DNA of 64,000 bases from Cytobacillus sp. IB215665 (lineage in GTDB: Bacteria > Bacillota > Bacilli > Bacillales > SM2101): assembly GCF_033963835.1 (NCBI RefSeq), contig NZ_JAXBME010000003.1:310001-374000 (forward strand). Direction: 5' to 3'. The notes beneath the pieces are model-generated. The model searched no databases, was not told where the DNA came from, and was given only the letters and a program-made list of their open reading frames with translations. Below are positions 55,458 to 64,000 of the stretch, piece after piece. The translations under genes were made by a program, and so were the position numbers. The first letter of the stretch is position 1. Each line of letters starts with the position of its first letter.

Positions 55458-56379
55458 TATTATATCCCCTAATCTATTTTGGTGTTGTCAAAGGTCTAAG
55501 CATTAATCTTAACAATAATTTTTAAAATTATATCAATATTTTCCCATCCTCCCACAAAAGGTTTTTATCTATTTCCACCTTTTGTTTCAGCATGACTATA
55601 GTCGTATATAAAATATATTGCATCAGTCAAGCCTCTACCTGTCCCTGTTTAACTAACGATTTACAATTAGAAAAATCAACCTTTACTCATTCTGAAATCA
55701 TAGCCTCTCCACCCTGTTTTTCAATTATAAGTGCTTTAATATAATGATGATATATAAGAAATTAGTATAAATGTTATTTACCTAGACTGTGTTTGATTTA
55801 ATTGTAGCTAACGTTTGTGGCACTTATTGAAACTAATTTAGGACAGCAATGAATTATTTTATACAATTAATTTCATTTTAAATACCGGGTGACTATTACT
55901 TCCCGAAAAGACTAATTTGTTAATTCGAAAGGATTGATTAACTAACATAGATCATAACAAATGAACTCTGACATATACTTGTCAGAGTTGTTCTTACGAT
56001 TATATTTTTTGAATAATCACAAATTGACAATTACTACTTACAAGTATTACGAAATATAAGAACCATATTATCACTATTGGTTTAGGAAGTTTTTCATTAT
56101 TAAGATTAAGGCTCCAAATTAGAATTTGCTATTGAATTCGAATTATACGATAGTTCCCCATATTGGCGAAGTTTGATGTGAATTTACAACTAGAGTTCGT
56201 GGCACCCTTTTCTTCTCTAATCCGAACAAAAAAAGAACAGGCATGGTAACCTCAATAATCAATGAGTTCTATAAAAATAATTTAATTTTTCCGAAAAATA
56301 TACAAAATTCTAGAAGGATTTACAATTTTTATGAAGAATATGTAATTTAGGTAATTATTAACAGGAGGTGTTATAGGGT
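55458..56379. other. Gap before the small secreted peptide gene
   Basis: AACTCTGACA/TGTCAGAGTT at 55963-55988 plus TTCTTACG is a terminator-like hairpin. A scrap of the dispersed repeat (ACAACTAGAGTTCGTGGCAC, CTTTTCTTCT) lies at 56180-56222. A possible promoter for the peptide gene is TTTACA (56319) with TAATTT 18 bases further. No other gene is visible. Confidence 0.4.
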
Positions 56380-56511
56380 ATGAAAATTAAAAAAGTGTTA
56401 GTATGTACAGCATTAACTTTAACTATAATTGGATCTGGTTTATCTGTTGCAAGTGCTGACCATAATCCACCAATTTGTGCTGGTCCGAATGGTCCTTGTA
56501 TTCAGCCTTAG
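56380..56511 (+). CDS. Small secreted peptide precursor
   Basis: 43 residues. MKIKKVLVCTALTLTIIGSG, then LSVASA forms a signal peptide with a cleavage site before Asp, leaving DHNPPICAGPNGPCIQP (17 residues, two Cys six residues apart, four Pro, one likely disulfide). A perfect AGGAGGTG lies nine bases before the ATG and a terminator 16 bases after the stop, so it is a compact, self-contained unit. It may be a signalling peptide of the Phr type, a toxin or antimicrobial, or a structural peptide; no receptor, immunity or processing gene is adjacent. Confidence 0.8.
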   Translation: MKIKKVLVCTALTLTIIGSGLSVASADHNPPICAGPNGPCIQP

Positions 56512-56526
56512 TTATACATAGGACTA

Positions 56527-56556
56527 GAGCATGTCAAATAATGGCATGCTCTTATT
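56527..56556 (+). terminator. Terminator of the peptide gene
   Basis: GAGCATGTCA and TGGCATGCTC (one G-U), loop 5 nt, then TTATT. Confidence 0.8.
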
Positions 56557-56597
56557 CATCCTACTTTCTATTATGTTTCATTTAAATACTTCTTGAT

Positions 56598-56880
56598 CTA
56601 TTTAATCATTTGAGTTGATAATGGCAACTGTTGGTGATCTTTCCAAACCCCATTTATCTTTACATTTTTAGCTATACCCTCTTTATGAAAACCAGATTTT
56701 TCCAATTCTATAATTGAACTAATATTATGGGGAATAACTCCTACTTGAATACGGTATAGCTTCTGCTTGTTATATCTATATTCTACTATTAACTTAACTA
56801 CTTCTGTTTCAAAAAATATCCAATGTAAGCACTCTGTAGAGAATCTCGTAAAACTTCAGTAACTATTCTTAAGGTAGTCC
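56598..56880 (-). pseudogene. RimJ-like GNAT acetyltransferase relic
   Basis: Frame one reads LRIVTEVLRDSLQSAYIGYF then stops; the second frame reads TEVVKLIVEYRYNKQKLYRI, QVGVIPHNISSIIELEKSGF and HKEGIAKNVKINGVWKDHQ to TAG. The motif order is that of ribosomal-protein alanine acetyltransferases. The N-terminal half and about ten codons between the frames are gone. Confidence 0.78.
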
Positions 56881-56910
56881 AAATAGCCTTTAGTACCTTC
56901 TTATGCATAC

Positions 56911-57096
56911 CTAATGTTTAATGTTCTTTATTTTACTTAGAATCTCAGAAACTCCAATTGCAATGCTTGCATTTAACATTCCTAACACTGACATTATGAG
57001 AACACCACCATCGTATTCAACAATAAAGTTCATTACAAAATATATACCACTAAATCCTAGTACAATAATTCCAAAAAGAAATAAATATCTCTCCAT
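56911..57096 (-). CDS. Small membrane protein (61 aa)
   Basis: Two hydrophobic segments (about 4-24 and 33-53): LFLFGIIVLGFSGIYFVMNF and GVLIMSVLGMLNASIAIGVS, then a basic tail KIKNIKH. ATG at 57096 has AAAGGA nine bases before. No family recognised; a role in the membrane is all that can be said. Confidence 0.6.
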   Translation of the reverse strand: MERYLFLFGIIVLGFSGIYFVMNFIVEYDGGVLIMSVLGMLNASIAIGVSEILSKIKNIKH

Positions 57097-57161
57097 GATT
57101 TACATTCCTTTCACCAAAGGCACCTTTTACTAACACCCTTTATTGGATGATCAGCGTATAA

Positions 57162-58388
57162 TTACCTTTCCCCTCGAGGGACTAGAAATAAATAGGAAAG
57201 TGCCGCGCTTGCACCTGCACCTACGATAACCATTCCCATTGGTATAGCTGTGTGTTCCCCTCCTACCCCAACTAATGGTGCTACAAATGCACCTAAAGCT
57301 AATGACATGACCCCTAATAGGGCTGCTGCACTTCCTGCATTCTTTCCTTGTTTTTGCATAGCTAGTGAAAATCCAGATGTACTTACAATCCCGACACTTG
57401 ATACGACAAAAAATAGTGGGATTAGCAGGAAAATTAACTTAGCATGTAGGAGAATCAACACAAATAATAATATTCCCCCAAATAGTGAAGTAGCTAATCC
57501 AAAAAGAAAAAGCTTTGACTCATGTATTCGTCCTGCCAACTTCCCTGTGGTCTGACTAGCAATCATGATACCTAATCCATTGATTGCAAAGATGAGACTG
57601 AACATTTGTGGTGATTCTCCATAAATATTCTGCACCACAAAGGGAGAACCAGATATATAAGCAAACATAGCAGCGAAGACAAACCCTTGAGCTAATGCAA
57701 ATCCTATGAAGGTTCGGTCCAAAATAAGATTTCGGAAAGTAGTAAAGGTATTTTTCATTCCCCCAACTGACCGCTTATCGTCATGAAGGGTTTCCGGTAA
57801 ACCTAATAGGACGACAAAAAACATCACTAAACCTATAATACTTAATAAAATAAATACACCTTGCCATGGGACTATTTTTAATAACTGTGCTCCTAATACT
57901 GGAGCCATAATAGGAGCAATACCATTGATTAATGCAAGCAATGCATAGAACTTAGTAAGTTCTGTGCCCGAATACAAATCCCGAACAACCGCCCTTGATA
58001 TAACAATACCCGCTGAACCTGCCAACCCTTGAATAAAGCGCAAAACAATTAATGTCCAGATAGAAGGACTGAAAACACATAAAAGGGAAACAACAAAATA
58101 GGTCATTAAGCCAATTAATAATGGTAAACGTCGCCCTCGCACATCACTAATTGGTCCAGCTAAAAGCTGACCAAATGCTAAACCAAGTAAGAAAAAAGTC
58201 AGACTAAGTTGAACTAGTGATGGGCTTACGTTAAAGTCTTTTGCTATATCAGGAAGTGCTGGCAAATACATATCAATCGATAACGGTCCAAACCCTGCTA
58301 ATGTTCCTAGAATTATAGCCATCCATAACCTCTTCGATTTAGAGATTCCTACACGGCTATCAATGAAATGTTTTAATGATTCTCCCAT
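57162..58388 (-). CDS. Bcr/CflA-family multidrug efflux MFS transporter
   Basis: 408 residues, 12 helices. GFGPLSIDMYLPALPDIAKD in helix 1, GPISDVRGRRLPLLIG (motif A) and QGLAGSAGIVISRAVVRDLY are hallmark of the Bcr/CflA drug:H+ antiporters. B. subtilis relatives export bicyclomycin-like compounds, sulfonamide or others; here not assigned. ATG behind AAAGGTTGG. Alone in its unit. Confidence 0.9.
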   Translation of the reverse strand: MGESLKHFIDSRVGISKSKRLWMAIILGTLAGFGPLSIDMYLPALPDIAKDFNVSPSLVQLSLTFFLLGLAFGQLLAGPISDVRGRRLPLLIGLMTYFVVSLLCVFSPSIWTLIVLRFIQGLAGSAGIVISRAVVRDLYSGTELTKFYALLALINGIAPIMAPVLGAQLLKIVPWQGVFILLSIIGLVMFFVVLLGLPETLHDDKRSVGGMKNTFTTFRNLILDRTFIGFALAQGFVFAAMFAYISGSPFVVQNIYGESPQMFSLIFAINGLGIMIASQTTGKLAGRIHESKLFLFGLATSLFGGILLFVLILLHAKLIFLLIPLFFVVSSVGIVSTSGFSLAMQKQGKNAGSAAALLGVMSLALGAFVAPLVGVGGEHTAIPMGMVIVGAGASAALSYLFLVPRGER

Positions 58389-58911
58389 AACATAATTAAA
58401 CCAACCTTTTCTTTAGACTAGAGTAATAGTATTCGAATTTTTCTCTTCTAACTTATTTATATCATAATTATACACAAATCATTGTCCAAGTGTCTTAAAC
58501 ACATTATTTGGAATTGAAAACAAATCAATTAGTAGATAAAAAATAATACCTCAGACTTTCTTATTTGTAGCCTTTACTTGACAAACTGTTGAGAAAGAAA
58601 CACCGAATAATATGATATTACTAAACTTGATCATACTAAAAAGAAAAAGGTTTAAACCTTTTTCTTAGATTTAATAATACATTAAACATTTTCAGAAAGT
58701 GGATATATTCTTAAAACTCATTATATACAAAATGTAGCTGACAAATTATAGAGAAGGAATTAAAAGTCGAAATACCTCTAAACTACCCTACCACTTTGAA
58801 ACGAGTCGGTCGAGAACCTTCTTATCAGCTATCCATTCTACTTGATCTCCTGAGGGCAATACATACTAAATACTGTATATTTTACTCGTATTGTGATTTC
58901 AAGGGCTCAGT
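58389..58911. other. Gap with a perfect palindrome and a coding scrap
   Basis: AAGAAAAAGGTTT/AAACCTTTTTCTT (58641-58666) is self-complementary with no loop. Near 58790-58870 the minus strand reads LPSGDQVEWIADKKVLDRLV then SKW and a stop, a short coding scrap I cannot identify. No intact gene. Confidence 0.4.
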
Positions 58912-59436
58912 TTAGCAAAATAAAGCTTTATTCGTCCATGTATAATAAACAAATTTTAACTTCTGACCATTCATTTCAAATTCTTCATCATAGGATTCTG
59001 TATGCTCAAATCCATTTATCTCTAAAACTTTTTGAGATGCTATGTTATTGGTTGTTGTTTTCGCCTTAACTTGTGTTATATCTCGGTCTGTTAACGTTTC
59101 TAATAGTAATTGTAGTGCTTTTTTAGCTACACCTTTCCCAGTATATCGTTGACCTACTCTATATCCTAGATGACCAATTTTTTGTGATTTATCAATATCA
59201 ACTAGGTTTATTCTTCCAACAATAGAACGATCTGTAGATTTAATTAAGTAGAAATATGAACACCCTCGAGCTTGTTCTTCAAGTAAAGTTTCATGCCTTC
59301 TATTAAATACATCAGGCTTATAGTAGTCGTCACCTCTGCCCGGCACCATTTCTTCGAAAAAATTTCTGTTTTGTAGTTCAAACTTATACAAATTTTCCGC
59401 ATCTGTCACATCTAATTTTTCAATTAATATATCCAC
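58912..59436 (-). CDS. RimJ/YdaF-type GNAT acetyltransferase
   Basis: 174 residues. HLGYRVGQRYTGKGVAKKAL is the acetyl-CoA loop (Q/RxxGxG/A as QRYTGKGVA) and NNIASQKVLEINGFEHTESY the C-terminal motif. Family members acetylate alanine at ribosomal-protein N-termini or small amines. The start is GTG at 59436, eight bases after GGTGG. It is the closest intact relative in this window of the broken GNAT at 56.7 kb. Confidence 0.88.
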   Translation of the reverse strand: MDILIEKLDVTDAENLYKFELQNRNFFEEMVPGRGDDYYKPDVFNRRHETLLEEQARGCSYFYLIKSTDRSIVGRINLVDIDKSQKIGHLGYRVGQRYTGKGVAKKALQLLLETLTDRDITQVKAKTTTNNIASQKVLEINGFEHTESYDEEFEMNGQKLKFVYYTWTNKALFC

Positions 59437-59603
59437 GTGTATTATCCACCATTCAATTTGTTATGTCTTACGTGATAACCCTTCTTTCACTTACCAACCT
59501 TTAATGGAATTCTTGCTAATTCAACATTCGATCCAAAAGGTGCCTTTCAATTGCAGAGGCAGATCAGCATATTATTATAAGAGTTACTAGATACACCTCT
59601 TTG

Positions 59604-60419
59604 TTACTTTTTCTCTGTTACTCTAGCTAACCAATCCATTATATGTGTATCAAAAACCGCCTTTTGTTCAATTTGTAAGTTATGTCCTGCTTTATCTAAA
59701 ATTGCAAAAGTAGCTCTTGGAAATTTATCAATTAAATCGAGTGCATCTTTAAACCCAACCATCGAATCTTGCCTTCCAAGAAGAAATACGCTTGGCAGTT
59801 CATACAAATCTTGACCTGCATCAAAAGTAAAACTATATTGTTGCTTTATCTTGGCTAAAAATTGTCCATCCGCTATTTTACACCCAGTTAATATTTCATT
59901 TTTAAATCTATTAAAATTATATTCATCCTGTATGACTGACACTGAATCAAAACCTTCTCTTTCATCCTTATCTAGTTGCTCTAAAAATTCATTATCTTTA
60001 TAAACTATGGAGTGATCAGGGAGAGTTCTTTCACTCACTTCAGGAATAATCACTGGACAAATAAATGCAGCTCCGTCCACTTTTTTCTTCCTTTTATGAA
60101 TAATTCCCTTAGCTAAATAGCCACCATATGATTCTCCCACAACTAAAAAAGACTCATTTGGTATTATATTATCTATAAATTCAATGACTATATCTAACAT
60201 ATCATCAGAATTTTTGACTCCATCATATTCTTTTGTTTTCCCCATTCCTGGAAGATCTATATATATTCTTTTGTAACCCTCTCTTTTTAAAAATACTGGT
60301 TCCATGCATCCTGTCATTAACCTCATATCTGGAGAAAAGCCATGAATCATAATAATAGGTTTTCCAGTTCCGTATACTTGATAATGAACTTTTACATCCT
60401 TAACTTTTAACTCTGGCAT
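59604..60419 (-). CDS. Alpha/beta hydrolase
   Basis: 271 residues with the lid-bearing alpha/beta fold: oxyanion HGFSPD, nucleophile elbow VVGESYGGYLA (Ser in GESYG), Asp in LLGRQDSMVG, His in KAGHNLQIEQ. Likely an esterase/lipase-type enzyme on a small ester; substrate unknown. ATG at 60419 behind TGGAGGAG. Followed by a GNAT 165 bp away on the same strand. Confidence 0.9.
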   Translation of the reverse strand: MPELKVKDVKVHYQVYGTGKPIIMIHGFSPDMRLMTGCMEPVFLKREGYKRIYIDLPGMGKTKEYDGVKNSDDMLDIVIEFIDNIIPNESFLVVGESYGGYLAKGIIHKRKKKVDGAAFICPVIIPEVSERTLPDHSIVYKDNEFLEQLDKDEREGFDSVSVIQDEYNFNRFKNEILTGCKIADGQFLAKIKQQYSFTFDAGQDLYELPSVFLLGRQDSMVGFKDALDLIDKFPRATFAILDKAGHNLQIEQKAVFDTHIMDWLARVTEKK

Positions 60420-60613
60420 GTTTTTTCACTCCTCCAAAACGAACATATTATCATGTATACAATAATATTATGGAAAAATTAAAATATAACTAAATTTATG
60501 TAACTCACTATAAAGTTCATCAATTTTATATAGGCATAAATTCTGCTTCTGAGTTAGATCAATCAAAAACCCTTATTTGCTACAAACCTATGTTCTATTC
60601 CTTTTAGTATCTT

Positions 60614-61069
60614 TTAATCTGTTATATTTTTAATAACAGCCATCTCTTTTCCAAATCTATCGCCATTATCAACAAATCCCAAATTTGCATACAAATGATG
60701 AGCTCCCGAATTTTCTGGATTATAACCTACAATAATTTTTTTTGCATCCAATAATTTCACCATCTCTAATATCATTAACTTAGTTGCTTCCTTACCTATA
60801 CCCTTGCCTTGAAAATTCTTATCAATCATTATTCTGTAAATCCAATAACCGTCAAGTTCTTCTTTTACAGAATTATACATTAAGAAACCTACTAATTTAT
60901 CTTCGAAATAGATCCCGTAAGGTTTTAATGTAGGTTCAAACTTTGATTGAGCTATAGAAATTGCATTTGGTTCCATATATTTTTCTTGTTCCTTTGATAC
61001 TTCTAAGCGACAGCACTCATACCAGTTTTCCGAATTTAATTGTTCAAGTCTTACATTAACATTATTCAA
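60614..61069 (-). CDS. GNAT acetyltransferase, diamine/BltD-like
   Basis: 151 residues from TTG 61069, seven bases after AAAGGGG; the ORF opens 6 codons earlier at a TTG inside that site. RIMIDKNFQGKGIGKEATKL is the acetyl-CoA loop; NPENSGAHHLYANLGFVDNG completes the fold. The overall pattern resembles spermine/spermidine acetyltransferases such as BltD and PaiA, but substrate specificity cannot be read from sequence. Confidence 0.85.
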   Translation of the reverse strand: MNNVNVRLEQLNSENWYECCRLEVSKEQEKYMEPNAISIAQSKFEPTLKPYGIYFEDKLVGFLMYNSVKEELDGYWIYRIMIDKNFQGKGIGKEATKLMILEMVKLLDAKKIIVGYNPENSGAHHLYANLGFVDNGDRFGKEMAVIKNITD

Positions 61070-62109
61070 AAGAAATTCCCCTTTCAAATTAGGAGAAACG
61101 TTAATCAGTCTTTGTTAATATTAGCGCTTCTCCGTTTATGTTGAGAGATAATAATAACATTGGAGTTTGTTTGAATATCTCACTTAGTAGTCATCCCTTA
61201 TTTTATTGAATGAATTTTTAAACTTTTACAATTATACCATATTCTCCTTTACTAATATTTCCTTTTTTTCTCTCCATATCACCAATCTTTCTATATAAAG
61301 TAACCGAAATCGGTTTACCGAAAACTTACACTATTAATATTGTGTAAGAAACTATTTAAAGAATATATCTCTTCTTCAAAAGTGCACCAAATTTTTCTTT
61401 GAGGTCGATCAATCATTTCGTTAATCTATATTAGGTAGCATATATACAGGTTAAGGAAATGACTCACTATTCATTAATTCTAAACAAAATTAGGGGACTT
61501 CTCTCTTTTCGCCCTCTATGTTAAAAATGCTTGCTATAGCTATTATCCTTCCTACTTTAGCCTTATTGCCTTATTAGTCATACAAAAATAAGAGAAGTGT
61601 TCGAATAAAAACCAACACTTCTCTCCTTAATTTCCTCGTGCAATCATCATTATTTACATATCATTTAGTTGCTTATCTTGAAAATTACCAGCAGAACAAG
61701 TTGTATGCATTTTCCACCACAAAACCGTCACTTTCAAGTCACAGAAAGTAAAAGCTGAAGTGTATATTTCGACATCTATCGTTTCAACTTCAGGACTTAC
61801 AATGGTTTATTTATCCATTTTAGTTCAATTAAATATCGAACGCACCATCAGTAATACTTCTAATTATACTTAAAGCATTCATTACAGTTAAGATAAACAA
61901 AGAATTTGGACAATGCTTGATAAACACCTTTAAAACTATAAGATGATTATCTTTATTACCAGCTAAACCAAAAACATCTTTACACAGACAAATAGCTGCA
62001 TAAAATTACTGATAAAATTTGATTCATGAGTATCAGCACAAAAAATTGTACCTTTAATTTTTCATTTGTCGCTACTATTACCACATATTTAATAAATAAG
62101 ATTAGCGAT
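61070..62109. other. 1-kb gap without a supported gene
   Basis: AGAGAAGTGTT/AACACTTCTCT at 61591-61624 is a perfect 11-bp hairpin with a 12-nt loop. No open frame of interest, no repeat family member recognised. Confidence 0.45.
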
Positions 62110-63411
62110 TTATACAGATTTTTGATTTATTGAGTTTGTTAATACTTTACCTCTACGAGACCAAATGACAGCAGGTATTAGAAGCAAGGAAAGTAATCCT
62201 CCACCCAATGATAATGTAACAAAGCTTGTATTAGCCACTACCACACCCGAAAGAGCACCGCCAGAAGCTCCTGCTAATGCAATAAAAACATCAAGTGTCC
62301 CTTGTGTTTTTGCACGAGTGGATGGCTCAGTAGAATCAACTATTTGAGCAGTACCACTAATTAAACCAAAGTTCCATCCCAAACCAAGTAAGGAAAGGGC
62401 TATAACTAATAGAATCATTGAATCACTTGGCGCGAATGCTGCTAATAAGCCAGCGAATAACAATGTAATTCCCGAAGCTATACTCATTGCTGTTCGACCA
62501 ACTTTATCAACAAGTACCCCTGTAATAAGTGATGGTAAATACATTGACCCTATATGAAATCCAATAACAATGCCGATTGCAGCTAAGCCATGACCATTAT
62601 GTTTCATATGCACTGGTGTCATGGTCATAATTGCTATCATTACAATTTGAGTTAGAACCATAACCGTTGCACCGACTGCAAGACCTCTTTTATTATTAGT
62701 TTTATTAGGAGAATACGAATTATTTGCTTGCGCATTTTCTTGTTTATAAGCTGCTATCCTTTTTGCAATTTCTAATGGATCAGGACGTAACATAATAAAT
62801 AGTACAAGACCTGCTAAGATGAATGCTGCAGCGGATAAAATAAAAGGACCTGAAAGAGCTGGAACACCAATGAAAAGAGCAAATTCACCCATTATTTCTA
62901 CTAAATTCGGACCAGCAACAGCTCCGAACGTTGTCATAACCATTGTAGTACTGATTGCAGTAGCTCGTTGTTTTTTGTTTGCTAAATCCGTCCCTGCATA
63001 ACGGGCTTGTAAATTTGTTGCAGTACCTGCCCCATAAATTAGGAGGCAAGCAAATAAAAGAATAACATTATTCATTAGGGCAGCAATCACCACTCCAATT
63101 GATCCGAGTCCACCTACAATAAAACCTGTCGATAGACCTGTACGACGCCCATATCGCTGAGAGAGTCTCCCTACGATTAAAGCTGCTCCTGCTGAACCTA
63201 TAGTTATTAGAGCTGAAGGAACTCCAGCATAAGCATCCGTTCCGAGCATTTGTTGGGCCAAAAGAGCACCTACCGTAATCCCCGCCGCAAGACCTGCTCC
63301 TCCAAATATTTGTGATAGACTCACAACAAACAACACTCGTTTATATAATTTTTTAAGTTTTTCTGGTGAATTTATATAACTCTCAATCGAATCTTGTTCT
63401 TTACTTAACAC
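62110..63411 (-). CDS. MFS transporter
   Basis: 433 residues, 12 helices. LSQRYGRRTGLSTGFIVGGL is motif A between helices 2 and 3; LIYGAGTATNLQARYAGTDL and GTAQIVDSTEPSTRAKTQGT are typical of the bacillus multidrug/YubD-like group. Substrate unknown. Start GTG at 63411, seven bases after AAGGTG; there is no ATG in frame near it. Next to a rhodanese-domain gene, a common pairing with ArsR-type regulation. Confidence 0.88.
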   Translation of the reverse strand: MLSKEQDSIESYINSPEKLKKLYKRVLFVVSLSQIFGGAGLAAGITVGALLAQQMLGTDAYAGVPSALITIGSAGAALIVGRLSQRYGRRTGLSTGFIVGGLGSIGVVIAALMNNVILLFACLLIYGAGTATNLQARYAGTDLANKKQRATAISTTMVMTTFGAVAGPNLVEIMGEFALFIGVPALSGPFILSAAAFILAGLVLFIMLRPDPLEIAKRIAAYKQENAQANNSYSPNKTNNKRGLAVGATVMVLTQIVMIAIMTMTPVHMKHNGHGLAAIGIVIGFHIGSMYLPSLITGVLVDKVGRTAMSIASGITLLFAGLLAAFAPSDSMILLVIALSLLGLGWNFGLISGTAQIVDSTEPSTRAKTQGTLDVFIALAGASGGALSGVVVANTSFVTLSLGGGLLSLLLIPAVIWSRRGKVLTNSINQKSV

Positions 63412-63646
63412 CCATTATCACCTTCTTGTATTTAGTCATTAAATTGATAATGCCATCCCACTTTGATCCTTCTAACAAATGTACTATTTAAGAGATTGTA
63501 CACATGAAGATATTTGTTTATTTTCAGCAACTCCACCCATAAGAAAGGTATTTCTTTATGCCTTGAATTATTGGAACATTAGCACATATAGAATCTATCG
63601 ATGCTTTCTTAGTTTCTTTTGTCCAAAAGGAGCGTTTATTTCATTA

Positions 63647-64000
63647 TTAAACAAATTGATCCCATTCTCTAACACCATCTTCCAATCGAAATGCATTAAT
63701 ACCTTTTGCCTTAAGGATTTCTACTGCTTTTGCCGACATTAAGCAATAAGGTCCCCTGCAATAAGCAACTACATTACTATTGGCAGGCAAAGATGCAAGT
63801 TTAGCTTCCAATTCTTCGATAGGACAAGAAACTGCTCCTGGGATATGAGCCTTTTCATACTCTTCCTTCGGTCTTACATCCAACAGTAAAACCTCACCTT
63901 TGTCCATTCGGTCTTTAAGCTCTAAAAGAGTTATTCCTTCTATATCAAGTTGATTATTTAAAAACTCTTCTTTAATTTGTTGTACTTGCATATATTGCTT
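63647..64000 (-). CDS. Rhodanese-domain protein, probably ArsR-rhodanese fusion (runs off right edge)
   Basis: The C-terminal 114 residues are a rhodanese domain with LLLDVRPKEEYEKAHIPGAV and the active-site loop YCRGPYCLMSAKAVEIL, which contains the catalytic Cys. The frame stays open to the window edge (KQY before the first Met), and the linker KEEFLNNQLDIEGITLLELK is that of ArsR/SmtB regulators fused to rhodanese. I therefore treat the Met at 63991 as internal. It may regulate or assist the adjacent MFS gene in sulfur/metalloid stress. Confidence 0.75.
   Translation of the reverse strand, partial: KQYMQVQQIKEEFLNNQLDIEGITLLELKDRMDKGEVLLLDVRPKEEYEKAHIPGAVSCPIEELEAKLASLPANSNVVAYCRGPYCLMSAKAVEILKAKGINAFRLEDGVREWDQFV

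Noticed and set aside
63479-63742. 87-codon plus-strand ORF
   Set aside because: Antisense to the rhodanese gene for part of its length, without a ribosome binding site or recognisable domain.

Overview
The window is AT-rich DNA from an endospore-forming member of the Bacillaceae. The main evidence is an alpha/beta-type small acid-soluble spore protein gene, a block of four YheC/YheD coat-associated ATP-grasp genes beside yheA and yheB, an msmX gene with its PucR-type neighbour in the same order as B. subtilis yxkF-msmX, strong AGGAGG ribosome binding sites, and many TTG/GTG starts. No rRNA, canonical tRNA, prophage, intact insertion sequence or CRISPR array is visible.

Layout. 1-13 kb: a two-component system running off the left edge, an EamA exporter, an LTA-synthase-type enzyme, a NUDIX hydrolase, a lipoprotein that appears to start at AUU, an S41 peptidase, and a response regulator/kinase pair followed by a large MMPL transporter. 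13-22 kb: small enzymes (APH kinase, PPOX flavoprotein, arylamine N-acetyltransferase, HAD hydrolase, DUF421 protein, NAD(P)H oxidoreductase), a broken VOC gene, a 42-bp tandem repeat, and a double-SnoaL gene divergent from an Rrf2 regulator with clear operators. 22-34 kb: the sporulation-linked block, with yheA and yheB on minus, four ATP-grasp genes and a small acidic protein on plus, then the PucR regulator, msmX and the SASP gene. 34-47 kb: SulP transporter, YfiT-type DinB protein, two MFS transporters flanking a Crp/Fnr regulator, a P-loop kinase, a sigma factor with a SnoaL domain, a serine-hydrolase lipoprotein and a DUF4097 protein. 47-64 kb: mostly minus-strand accessory genes (APH kinase, three intact GNATs, frameshifted S9 peptidase, alpha/beta hydrolase, Bcr-type and other MFS transporters, rhodanese domain) separated by long gaps containing gene remnants.

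Most notable signals. (1) The SASP gene has a good match to a forespore sigma-G promoter, and its roughly 150-nt 5' leader folds by inspection into a four-way junction resembling a tRNA cloverleaf with an encoded CCA. (2) A dispersed repeat of about 100-170 bp with imperfect terminal inverted repeats occurs at least a dozen times in intergenic DNA; two tandem copies split the ATP-grasp block. (3) A 43-codon ORF encodes a signal peptide plus a 17-residue, two-cysteine peptide. (4) Gene decay is frequent: VOC, HAD, RNHCP, RimJ-like and S9 genes are broken or truncated.

All calls come from reading sequence and recalled family knowledge; no database search or folding program was run.
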